This document shows positions 13,943 through 21,606 of a DNA stretch of 36,078 nt, in pieces; within the stretch, counting starts at the first letter, position 1, and each line of letters begins with the position of its first letter. The notes under the pieces were generated by a model. It made no database searches. It was not told where the DNA came from and saw only the letters and a program-made list of their open reading frames with translations. This DNA comes from Aphanocapsa lilacina HA4352-LM1 (GTDB lineage Bacteria; Cyanobacteriota; Cyanobacteriia; Gloeobacterales; Gloeobacteraceae). The stretch lies in the NCBI GenBank assembly GCA_019359725.1, contig JAHHGR010000048.1, positions 1 to 36,078 on the forward strand. The letters run 5' to 3'. Made by a program: the position numbers and the translations under genes.

Positions 13943-14839
13943 TCAGAGTACCTGGGTGACTTCGCTCAGGGAGTGAACCAGGGCGAGCGATGCTTTGGTG
14001 GGATGTCGCTGCCGGTGCATCAGCAACCGAAAGGGACGTCTGAGGCGCACGCCTTCGGGGGTGCGCAGCGTGCCGAGCTTGACTTCGCGGGTGACCAGGA
14101 GTTCGGAGATGACCGCCACCCCGGCCCCGGCCTCCACCGCCGCTTTGATCATCTCGCCGCTCGGCAACTCCAGGGCGATGGGCAACTTGTGGGGATCGAT
14201 CCCCTCCAGTTCCAGTTCGTCCTCAAAAAGCACCCGTGTGCCGGAACCGGTCTCGCGCACCACCCACTGCACCTCGGTGAGATCTGCAAAGGTAATGTGT
14301 TCTTTGTCCCACCAGGGATGCGAGCGCCCGACGATGAGCACCAAATGATCGCCTGCGATCTCCTCGTCGGTCAGTTGTGCGTTGGGTTCGGTCTTGCCCT
14401 CGACCAGCCCCAGGTCGGCGGAACCCTCCAACAGCTGTCGGGTAATGTTGGGGCTGCTGTCGATAGTGAGGCGCACCTGGATGCCCGGATAGACCTGGTG
14501 AAAGCGGTGCAGGCGGATGGGCAGCCAGTAGTTGGCAATCGTCTGGCTCGCGGCGATAAACAGCTCGCCGCGCTCAAGACCTTTGAGTTCCTGCAGGACC
14601 CGCTGGGTGTGCTCGACTTGCTTCATAATCTTGCGCGCCTGCTCCAGCAGCAACCGTCCGGCTTCCGCAAGTTCGACGTGGCGACCGACGCGGTGAAACA
14701 ACGGCACGGCGTACTCGCCTTCGAGCGAGGCAATGGCAGCGCTTACCGCCGGTTGGGTCAGATGCAAAGTCTGGGCGGCGCGCGTAAAGTGCAGGTGCTC
14801 GGCGACGGCGATAAAGATGCGCAACTGTTCGAGGGTCAT
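13943..14839 (-). CDS. LysR family transcriptional regulator
   Basis: A 298-residue LysR regulator. The N-terminal helix-turn-helix (residues 1-60: MTLEQLRIFIAVAEHLHFTRAA, TQPAVSAAIASLE) is followed by the linker helix and a substrate-binding domain from about residue 90 (GELFIAASQTIANYWLP). It resembles the CysL/CbbR-like branch. It lies 13 bases downstream of DUF1634 and two bases before acyP in a four-gene minus-strand operon with a TauE/SafE exporter, so control of this exporter in response to a sulfur compound or organic anion is a reasonable inference. LysR regulators are usually divergent from their target; placement inside the target operon is less common. Confidence 0.9.
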   Translation of the reverse strand: MTLEQLRIFIAVAEHLHFTRAAQTLHLTQPAVSAAIASLEGEYAVPLFHRVGRHVELAEAGRLLLEQARKIMKQVEHTQRVLQELKGLERGELFIAASQTIANYWLPIRLHRFHQVYPGIQVRLTIDSSPNITRQLLEGSADLGLVEGKTEPNAQLTDEEIAGDHLVLIVGRSHPWWDKEHITFADLTEVQWVVRETGSGTRVLFEDELELEGIDPHKLPIALELPSGEMIKAAVEAGAGVAVISELLVTREVKLGTLRTPEGVRLRRPFRLLMHRQRHPTKASLALVHSLSEVTQVL

Positions 14840-14852
14840 CCGGCAAGGGGGG

Positions 14853-15227
14853 CTAACTGGACGTCAAACTGTGAAGCAGTACCGCCAGCACGATCGCGGC
14901 AATTCCAACGTACAGAATGTTGCGGCGGCGCGCAAAGGTGACCAGTTCAAGCACCACTCCCGCCACCGGCGTCGCAAGCACCACCAGCAGACCCAACTGC
15001 ATTAGGCCGCGGCTATCGAGGGCGCGGGCCGATTCGACGATCGCAAACAGGCTGCGCAACTCGTCCGGTTCGGAGTGAAAGACCCCGTAATCGGGAATGC
15101 TAGCTCCTTCGCCCGCCAGGTACAACCCACCGCCAACGGCGACGATCGCAGCGGAAATCAGTACCCCGGTGCGCAGCAATAGACCCATCTGCTTCTGCAG
15201 CGCGCGATCGCCGTCAGAGCGCTCCAT
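14853..15227 (-). CDS. DUF1634 membrane protein, partner of TauE/SafE
   Basis: A 124-residue protein with three hydrophobic segments (LLRTGVLISAAIVAVGGGLYLAG near residue 15; LGLLVVLATPVAGVVLELV near 75; ILYVGIAAIVLAVLLHSL near 102), the architecture of DUF1634. This family is usually encoded immediately beside TauE/SafE permeases and probably forms part of the same transporter. The ATG at 15227 is selected because GGAGG lies seven bases upstream (15235-15239); the upstream GTG at 15242 has no such signal. The gene overlaps the end of tauE by 14 bases. Confidence 0.85.
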   Translation of the reverse strand: MERSDGDRALQKQMGLLLRTGVLISAAIVAVGGGLYLAGEGASIPDYGVFHSEPDELRSLFAIVESARALDSRGLMQLGLLVVLATPVAGVVLELVTFARRRNILYVGIAAIVLAVLLHSLTSS

Positions 15228-16083
15228 CGACGAACCTCCCACCGAAAGCCCCGGCGATCATCTGCACCGCCAACAGCGCAATCACCCCGGCAAACACCGG
15301 CCGCAAGAGCTTCGGTTGGGCGGCGATGAACACCCGTGCCCCGAGCAGCGATCCCACCAGCACCCCGAGCATCACCGGCATCGTCAACCCCGGATCGATA
15401 TAGCCCCGGCTCAAGTAGACCCCAGCGCTCGCGGCGGCGGTTACCCCGATCATGAAGTTGCTGGTGGCGGTGGAGACTTTAAAGGGAATGCCCATCACCT
15501 GGTCCATCGCCAGCACCTTGAGCGCCCCTGAGCCGATGCCCAACAAACCCGAGAGCATCCCCGCCACCCCCATCAGGCCAAATCCGAGGCCCACCGAGCG
15601 CACCCGGTAGGATTGTGGCCCGGCGGTGTCCGGGTACTCACCCTCCAGTTCGAGCACCCCCGCCAGTTTGTCAGCGGCCTGGGTCTCAGAGTGCGGCTGC
15701 GGCGGACGCGCCGAGAGGTAGGCCGATAGCAACAGCGCCAGACCGAACAGCACCGCAATCGCGGCGGTGGGCAGCTGCAGGGCGAGCATCGCCCCGCCCA
15801 CCGCCCCGAGGGTGGTGGCCAATTCCAGTACCAGAGCAATCCGAATATTGGCGAAACCCTGCTTGAGGTAGACCGCCGCCGCCGCCGAGGAAGTGGCCGC
15901 CACCGACACCAGCGACGCGCCGATCGCGTAGTGGATATCGACTCCAAATACCAGCGTCAACAGCGGCACGATCACCACGCCCCCGCCCAGACCGGTGAGT
16001 GCTCCCAGAAAACCCGCCAGCAGCGAGCCTGTCCAGATGAGCCCCGTCAACGCCAGGATCGTCACAACCAACGCCCTACACAC
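15214..16083 (-). CDS. TauE/SafE family sulfite/organic anion exporter
   Basis: A 289-residue polytopic permease with about eight membrane segments in two similar halves, each beginning with a glycine-rich motif: GALTGLGGGVVIVPLL near residue 28 and GMLSGLLGIGSGALKVLAM near 175. This is the TauE/SafE (DUF81) pattern. Members export sulfite, sulfoacetate or other small anions. The start chosen is GTG 16083, because GGAGG at 16091-16095 is seven bases upstream; the ATG at 16113 would add ten residues without its own signal. A loop of about 50 residues between the halves carries a polar linker (RPPQPHSETQAADK). It is first in the operon with DUF1634, LysR and acyP. Confidence 0.9.
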   Translation of the reverse strand: MCRALVVTILALTGLIWTGSLLAGFLGALTGLGGGVVIVPLLTLVFGVDIHYAIGASLVSVAATSSAAAAVYLKQGFANIRIALVLELATTLGAVGGAMLALQLPTAAIAVLFGLALLLSAYLSARPPQPHSETQAADKLAGVLELEGEYPDTAGPQSYRVRSVGLGFGLMGVAGMLSGLLGIGSGALKVLAMDQVMGIPFKVSTATSNFMIGVTAAASAGVYLSRGYIDPGLTMPVMLGVLVGSLLGARVFIAAQPKLLRPVFAGVIALLAVQMIAGAFGGRFVDGAL

Positions 16084-16114
16084 TTCTTTACCTCCAGGGT
16101 AGGACGGGCTCATT

Positions 16115-16149
16115 CATTGATCAAATTGTTCTTTTCTGTTAAATCAACA
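16115..16149 (-). promoter_or_regulatory. AT-rich regulatory region of the tauE operon
   Basis: The only strongly AT-rich spacer in this part lies just upstream of tauE. It includes the palindrome TTGATCAA (16117-16124) and a second, outward half-site GTTGATTTAAC on the minus strand about 15 bases further upstream. Such spaced half-sites suit a LysR-type dimer of dimers, and the operon encodes its own LysR protein. This is inference from pattern and position. Confidence 0.35.
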
Positions 16150-16156
16150 AATCTAA

Positions 16157-16798
16157 TTAATCGATGCCGGATGCCGGCGCGATCTCCGAGTGGCGCAGCG
16201 CTTCGATATTGTGGCAGGTGAACGTGTCGAGGCCGCTGTGCCGTTCGATGAGTTCGACAATCTGACCGTCCGGGTTGCCCAAGAACCACTGGCGCAGAAC
16301 GCCGTCGTCGACGGGATCGGGGGTACGGGGCCAAAATCCGTGCTCCAAACCCCAGTGAAGGGCGGCGGCGCGCATGTCGCGGTGGGGAGTGGTGCGGATG
16401 GCGAGGTGGTGCACGTGATGTTCACCCCGCAGTCGCATCAGCCGATCGTGCTGATCTGCGGGCCGATGCGGGCAGGCCACCACCACCAGACCATTTGCCA
16501 TCGCCACACTCGCTATGTAAAACCACAGGTCCGTATCCAGCCGCACCTGCGGACACCCCTTGCAAAAATCCTCCGGAAACAGGCCCGGCCCCTCGCACAG
16601 CCGTCCCCCCGCCGCCTGCAACTCATCTACAAACTGCTCGAAAGTCGGGCGATCGGGCTTGAGCACCACGACGTGATCGATGCCCACCGCTTCGCCAAGG
16701 AGTTTGCAGCAAAACGACCAGTCTCGAAAAAAGCCCGCGCTCCGGCAATGCGGCCGGTAGAACAGCAGCCCCCCCACTTGCTCGAACGGTGTTGCCAT
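16157..16798 (-). CDS. VOC (glyoxalase/dioxygenase fold) family protein
   Basis: A 213-residue protein with vicinal-oxygen-chelate features: IDHVVVLKPDRPTFEQFVDELQAAGG in the first half (residues about 40-65), then HHVHHLAIRT near residue 128 and DGQIVELIERH near 183, where His and Glu of the metal site usually lie. Cysteines at CCKLLG and FCKGCPQ are unusual for the family. The substrate is unknown. The gene ends 43 bases before the AT-rich leader of tauE on the same strand, so it could be a separate unit upstream of that operon. No close functional relative is recognised. Confidence 0.65.
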   Translation of the reverse strand: MATPFEQVGGLLFYRPHCRSAGFFRDWSFCCKLLGEAVGIDHVVVLKPDRPTFEQFVDELQAAGGRLCEGPGLFPEDFCKGCPQVRLDTDLWFYIASVAMANGLVVVACPHRPADQHDRLMRLRGEHHVHHLAIRTTPHRDMRAAALHWGLEHGFWPRTPDPVDDGVLRQWFLGNPDGQIVELIERHSGLDTFTCHNIEALRHSEIAPASGID

Positions 16799-16869
16799 CT
16801 GGTGTCAAATCCGATACTCTTTCTAGGGTATGCGAAGCGCCATCGACTGCAGAGAGTCGTCGGTCGAAA

Positions 16870-16907
16870 ACACAGCCCCCGGGAAGGAGACTTCCCGGGG
16901 GCTGTGT
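16870..16907 (-). terminator. Strong terminator of the RND efflux operon
   Basis: A perfect 17-bp inverted repeat (arms 16870-16886 and 16891-16907) with a GAGA loop lies 20 bases after the RND transporter stop codon at 16928. On the minus strand the stem is followed by TTTTCG, a short T run, as expected for intrinsic termination of the efflux operon. Confidence 0.85.
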
Positions 16908-16927
16908 CGATGGGATTGCCTTTGGGC

Positions 16928-19900
16928 TTATTCAGCCGGCACTTCGCTTTTGGCCGGGGCGGCGGCGGGTTCGCCCTTGCCGCTTACAAACCGCTCGCGG
17001 ATGGAGACGAGCACGATGTAGAGAATCGGCACCACGAACAGGCTCAAAAACGTCGAGATGATCATGCCGCCGAAGACCGCCGTGCCGAGCGATTGGCGGC
17101 TCGCCGCCCCGGCGCCGGAGGCGATCACCAGCGGCCAGATGCCCAGGATAAACGCGAAGGAGGTCATCAAGATGGGCCGCAGCCGCTCGCGGGAAGCTTC
17201 CAGGGCGGCATCGACGATCGACAGGCCCTTCTCGTGCGCCTGATTGGCAAATTCGACGATCAAAATCGAGTTTTTACTCGCGAGGCCGATCAGCATTACC
17301 AGACCGATTTGACAGTAGACGTCGTTGGGGATGCCCCGAAACGACAGAGCCACCAGCGCTCCCAGCACCGCCAGAGGTACCGCGAGCAAGATGATGAACG
17401 GTTCTATCAGGCTCTCGTACTGGGCGGCGAGCACCAGATAGACAAACAAGATCCCGAGGGCAAAGATGAACGGCGCCAGGCCGCCGGAGACTTTTTCCTC
17501 CAGCGAAATGCCCGACCACTCGAAGCCCATGCTGGCAGGCAGGGTCTCCGCCGCCAGTTTCTCCATCGCCGCGATCGCCTGGCCGGAACTGAAGCCCGGG
17601 GCGGCGTTGCCGGTGATTTCGACGTTGCGAAACAGGTTGTAGTGGGTGACGATCGAGGGTGCCGTTATCGGCTGCGTCCTCACCAGTTCGCCCATCGAGA
17701 CCATGCGGCCGGAGTCCGAACGCACGTAGAGGGCGCGCACGTCGCGGGGGTTGGCGCGGAATTGTTCATCCGCCTGTGCGTAGACACGGTAGGTGCGGCC
17801 GAACAGGTTGAAGTCGTTGACGTAGCGCGATCCGAGGTAAGTCTGCAGGGTATTGAAGATCTCCGAGAGGGGAATACCCAGGGACTTGGCCTTGTTGCGG
17901 TCGACTTCGATGACGATCTGGGGCGAGTTGGGGTTGAAGGTGGTGAACAGCCCCTGCAGGCCAGGGGTGCCGTTGCCCTTGGCAATCAGTTCCTGGGCGG
18001 TGGCCGAAAGCGCTTCAATGCCGTTGTTGCCGCGATCTTGCAGCTCAAAAGCAAAGCCGCCAAAGGCACTGAGGCCCTGGATGGTAGGAGCGTTGAAGGG
18101 AATGACGAGCGCTTCTTTGATGCCCAGCAGAGGTCCGCGCACCCGGTTGATAAACGGCAGCATCTGCTCCTCGGGCTTATGCCGTTCGGACCAGGGCTTG
18201 AGGGTAGTAAAGATGACGCCGCTGTTGGCGGCACTGCCGCTAAAGCCGAAGCCGCCTACTGCGAAGGTGCCCTCCACCTCCTCCTGGGCCAGCAAAATCT
18301 TCTCTACCTGGCGCATCACGTCGCTGGTGTAATTGATCGATACCCCCTGGGGTGCCTGGACGAGGGTGATGAAGTAACCCTGGTCTTCTTCCGGCAAGAA
18401 GGCGGTCGGCACCTTTACAAATAACCACGCCGTCAGGCCCAGTAGACCGATAAAAACCAGCACCACCACTGTCTTGAAGCGGGTAAGCACCTCCAGCACC
18501 CGCAGGTAGCCGCTTTTGAACGCCTCGAAGCCGATATTGAACCAGCGGAACAAGAAAAAGCGCGACTCGCCCACCTGCCCGGTGGAGAGCAATGCCGCAA
18601 GCGCCGGGGTGAGCGTCAGGGCGTTGAACGTGGAGATGGCGATCGAAAAGACGATAGTGAGGGCGAACTGCTTGTAGAGCTGTCCGGTGGTGCCGGGGAA
18701 GAAGGCAACCGGGATAAACACCGCCATCAGCACCAGGGCGATGGCGATGACCGCTGCAGTCACCTCGCGCATCGCGTCGGAGGCGCAGTCCTTCGGGTCT
18801 TTACATTGCTCTTTGCTGGTTCGCGCAATATTTTCGATGACGACGATGGCGTCGTCGACCACCAGTCCTGTGGCCAGGGTCAGACCAAACAACGTCAAAC
18901 TGTTGATTGAAAAATCGAACAGCTTGACGAAGATGAACGTTCCCACCAGCGAGACCGGGATCGTAATCGCCGGGATGAGCGTGCTCTTCCAGTCCTGCAG
19001 GAAGATAAACATCACCAGCACCACCAGCAGGATGGCGATAATCAGGGTCTCGACCACCTCCGCCGCCGATTCTTCGATAAAGTCGGTCGTATCGAAGGCA
19101 ACCCGGTACTGCACGCCGGGCGGGAAGCTCTTTTCGAGTTCGGCCATGCGCGCTTTGACCGCCTTGCCGATGTCGAGGGCGTTGGAGCCGGGAATCGGAT
19201 AGACGCCCAGACCGACACCGTCCTGGCCGCGAAAGCGCAAAAACGAGTTGTAGTTTTCGGCGCCCAACTCGGCACGGCCGACATCTTTAAGCCGGGTAAG
19301 CGAGCCGTCGGGGTTGGTGCGGATCACCAGATCGGCAAATTCGCCCGGTTCTTTCAGCCGCCCTAGCACCCGCAGGCCGATCTGAAACGTCTGGGATTTG
19401 TCGAGGGGTGGCTGGCCGATTGACCCGGCCCCGACCTGGGCGTTCTGCTCGTTGACAGCGTTGACGACGTCCTGGGCGGTGAGACTGCGGGCAGCGAGGC
19501 GGCTGGGATCGAGCCATAGCCGCATCGAGTAGCGCCGCTCGCCGAAGATCTGCACGTTGCCGACGCCGGGAATCCGCTTGAGGGCGTCCACTAGGTAGAG
19601 ATCGGCGTAGTTGCTGAGCAGGTCATTGGTGTACTCGCCTTTTTCGGAGTACAGGCCGATCCCCAACAAAGGCGCTCCCGTCTGCTTGCTGATCTGCACC
19701 CCCGTCTGCTGCACCAGACTGGGCAGCTGCGGCAGCACCGTCGAGATGCGGTTTTGCACGTCGACGGCGGCAATGTCTTTGTTGCGCTCCAGATCAAAGG
19801 TGACGACGATCGTGCTCACCCCCTGGTCGCTGGAGTTGGAGGTGATGTAGCGCATGCCCTCCACACCGTTGATTTGTCGCTCCAGCAAGGTGGTGACCGT

Positions 19901-20080
19901 CTCCTCGACCACCTCCGCCGAGGCGCCGACGTAGGTGGCGGTGACGGTCACCTGGGGCGGACTGATCTCCGGGTACTGGGCGATGGGCAGGCTGGGAATG
20001 CTCACCAGGCCGGCCAACAAGATGATGACGGCGCACACTCCGGCGAAAATTGGCCGACGGATGAAAAAATCGACGAACAT
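16928..20080 (-). CDS. RND multidrug efflux transporter, HAE1/AcrB type
   Basis: A 1050-residue inner-membrane proton/drug antiporter of normal family length. It begins with the typical MFVDFFIRRPIFAGVCAVIILLAG and keeps the proton-relay residues: the Asp pair in GLVVDDAIVVIEN (TM4) and Lys in GLASKNSILIVEF (TM10). Two large periplasmic loops follow TM1 and TM7. The start is supported by AAGGAG seven bases upstream. It lies 31 bases downstream of the membrane-fusion gene and before a strong terminator. No TolC-type outer-membrane gene is present, so a channel encoded elsewhere must complete the pump. Substrates cannot be deduced. Confidence 0.96.
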   Translation of the reverse strand: MFVDFFIRRPIFAGVCAVIILLAGLVSIPSLPIAQYPEISPPQVTVTATYVGASAEVVEETVTTLLERQINGVEGMRYITSNSSDQGVSTIVVTFDLERNKDIAAVDVQNRISTVLPQLPSLVQQTGVQISKQTGAPLLGIGLYSEKGEYTNDLLSNYADLYLVDALKRIPGVGNVQIFGERRYSMRLWLDPSRLAARSLTAQDVVNAVNEQNAQVGAGSIGQPPLDKSQTFQIGLRVLGRLKEPGEFADLVIRTNPDGSLTRLKDVGRAELGAENYNSFLRFRGQDGVGLGVYPIPGSNALDIGKAVKARMAELEKSFPPGVQYRVAFDTTDFIEESAAEVVETLIIAILLVVLVMFIFLQDWKSTLIPAITIPVSLVGTFIFVKLFDFSINSLTLFGLTLATGLVVDDAIVVIENIARTSKEQCKDPKDCASDAMREVTAAVIAIALVLMAVFIPVAFFPGTTGQLYKQFALTIVFSIAISTFNALTLTPALAALLSTGQVGESRFFLFRWFNIGFEAFKSGYLRVLEVLTRFKTVVVLVFIGLLGLTAWLFVKVPTAFLPEEDQGYFITLVQAPQGVSINYTSDVMRQVEKILLAQEEVEGTFAVGGFGFSGSAANSGVIFTTLKPWSERHKPEEQMLPFINRVRGPLLGIKEALVIPFNAPTIQGLSAFGGFAFELQDRGNNGIEALSATAQELIAKGNGTPGLQGLFTTFNPNSPQIVIEVDRNKAKSLGIPLSEIFNTLQTYLGSRYVNDFNLFGRTYRVYAQADEQFRANPRDVRALYVRSDSGRMVSMGELVRTQPITAPSIVTHYNLFRNVEITGNAAPGFSSGQAIAAMEKLAAETLPASMGFEWSGISLEEKVSGGLAPFIFALGILFVYLVLAAQYESLIEPFIILLAVPLAVLGALVALSFRGIPNDVYCQIGLVMLIGLASKNSILIVEFANQAHEKGLSIVDAALEASRERLRPILMTSFAFILGIWPLVIASGAGAASRQSLGTAVFGGMIISTFLSLFVVPILYIVLVSIRERFVSGKGEPAAAPAKSEVPAE

Positions 20081-20110
20081 ACCTGGCTCCTTGGCGACGG
20101 GTTCGTGGGA

Positions 20111-21331
20111 TCAGGGCTGGGCGACGATGGGGGCGCCGTCGGTCAGCTTCAACGTTCCGGATACGACGATGCGTTCGTTGGCTTTGAGGCCCGATTTGAC
20201 CTGGTAGTCGTTGCCCTGGATGTCGCCAAGGACGATGGGGCGCTGGCGGGCCACCAGCTTGCCCGCCTCCGGCGCCTGGGCGACAAAGACAAAGTTCTGG
20301 CCCGCCACCCGCGCAATGGCGGTGGCCGGCACCAATACCCCGGGTTGCCTGTTCCAGATCACCCGCGACTGCACGGTCTGATCGGCGCGCAACTGGCCCT
20401 TGGGGTTGTCGTAGAGCGCCTTGACCAGTACCGCCTGGTTGCCGGTGTCGATGTTGGGGGCGATAAAAAAGATGCGGCTGTTGCCCACGACTTTGCCCTG
20501 GTTGTCGAGCAACTCGATGCTCATTCCCTTGCGCAACTGCACCGCCCGCTCCTGGGGAATGGCGACGTTCACCTCCAGGGGCCGGTTCTCGGTCACCGTC
20601 AAAAGCCGGGTGTCCGTCCCGACATAATCGCCCACTTTGACCGGGATATCGCCCACAGCGCCGGCAAAGGGGGCCTGGATGGCGTAGAACTGCGCCTGCA
20701 CCTGCTGTTGGCGCAGGCTCGCTTCGGACTGCTTGAGGCCGCTTCTGGCGCGGGCAACCTGGGCCTGCTGGGCTTTGATTTGCGAATCGATGGCATCGAC
20801 GTTCGCTTTGGCCGTCTCGTAGCTGTCTCGGTATTGATCGACCGTGATCTGGCTGACGGCGCCTTCGGTGCCCAGCTGGGTGTAGCTTTCGTACTGCCTT
20901 TTTTGAAAGCGCAGATTCGAAAGGCGCGACTGGCGATCGGCCTGGTTGGACCTGAGCGTCTGCTCGGCGCTGTCGAGCTCGGCGCGGGCGGCGCGCTGGG
21001 CCGCCTCAAAGCTGGAGACGTTGGCCTGCTGCTCGCGCGCATCGATCTGGACGAGCGGCGTGCCGACGGCCACCGCTGCACCGGCGCGCACATAGATATT
21101 GGCCACCTGCCCGGCGACGCGCGGTTGCATCGAGACCGACCGGCGCGAGATGAGCGTGGCGATATAATTGGTCGAATCGACGACTGTGGCGGCGCTCACC
21201 GTCGCCACCTGCACGGGAACACCCTGGGGGGGCGGTCCCTGCTGGGCCTGGCTCTCGCCGCCGCCGCCGCAACCGCCGAGTGTTGCTATCAGCAATACAC
21301 CCGTTGCAAACTGCAGACCTGTGTGCTTCAC
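20111..21331 (-). CDS. RND efflux membrane-fusion lipoprotein (AcrA/MexA type)
   Basis: A 406-residue periplasmic adaptor. The N-terminus MKHTGLQFATGVLLIATLGGC is a lipoprotein signal with the lipobox LGGC, so the mature protein is lipid-anchored at Cys21. A biotinyl-lipoyl-like segment (RVAGQVANIYVRAGAAVAVG) flanks a long coiled-coil hairpin rich in Gln, Ala and Arg (about residues 95-190). The beta-barrel part (IQAPFAGAVGDIPVKVGDYV) and membrane-proximal domain follow. GTG start at 21331 is preceded by GGGAGG. It is the first gene of the efflux operon. Confidence 0.95.
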   Translation of the reverse strand: MKHTGLQFATGVLLIATLGGCGGGGESQAQQGPPPQGVPVQVATVSAATVVDSTNYIATLISRRSVSMQPRVAGQVANIYVRAGAAVAVGTPLVQIDAREQQANVSSFEAAQRAARAELDSAEQTLRSNQADRQSRLSNLRFQKRQYESYTQLGTEGAVSQITVDQYRDSYETAKANVDAIDSQIKAQQAQVARARSGLKQSEASLRQQQVQAQFYAIQAPFAGAVGDIPVKVGDYVGTDTRLLTVTENRPLEVNVAIPQERAVQLRKGMSIELLDNQGKVVGNSRIFFIAPNIDTGNQAVLVKALYDNPKGQLRADQTVQSRVIWNRQPGVLVPATAIARVAGQNFVFVAQAPEAGKLVARQRPIVLGDIQGNDYQVKSGLKANERIVVSGTLKLTDGAPIVAQP

Positions 21332-21606
21332 TCTGCCTCCCCTGTTAGGCGCTCCAGCATTCGACTTGATTGGACTTTGCTGCTACATCTTCTAAATGTT
21401 TTCGATAAAAACAGGCTCCCCGGAAATACTGGCGCCATCTCGACAGGTAAGCCTCCGATCCACGCACTATAGCCTAACGACAACGGACAGACGCTCACCA
21501 TTGGGCGATCGTTGAACTTGCCCCCGGCCAATTGGTCAGCGGCAGCCTATGCCTTTCGTATAGATACAGACCCGCCAAGCCCATCGCCGCAGCTGTGCAG
21601 CTTCGA
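21332..21606. other. Spacer between sensor kinase and efflux operon
   Basis: The 275 bases between the kinase stop and the efflux adaptor start show no gene on either strand. A minus-strand TATAGT (plus 21466-21471) could be a -10 element for the efflux operon, but no good -35 accompanies it. No palindromic operator stands out. Confidence 0.35.

Noticed and set aside
961..17580. Scattered GCGATCGC octamers (HIP1) as a cyanobacterial signature
   Set aside because: Only a few copies were noticed, inside genes, which is not the dense pattern that would identify a HIP1-rich cyanobacterium.
16190..18424. A 744-codon plus-strand open frame, and a 572-codon one at 19754-21472
   Set aside because: They lie opposite the VOC and RND efflux genes, are rich in Arg, Gln, His and Asp and have no family resemblance; they are antisense shadows of GC-rich genes.
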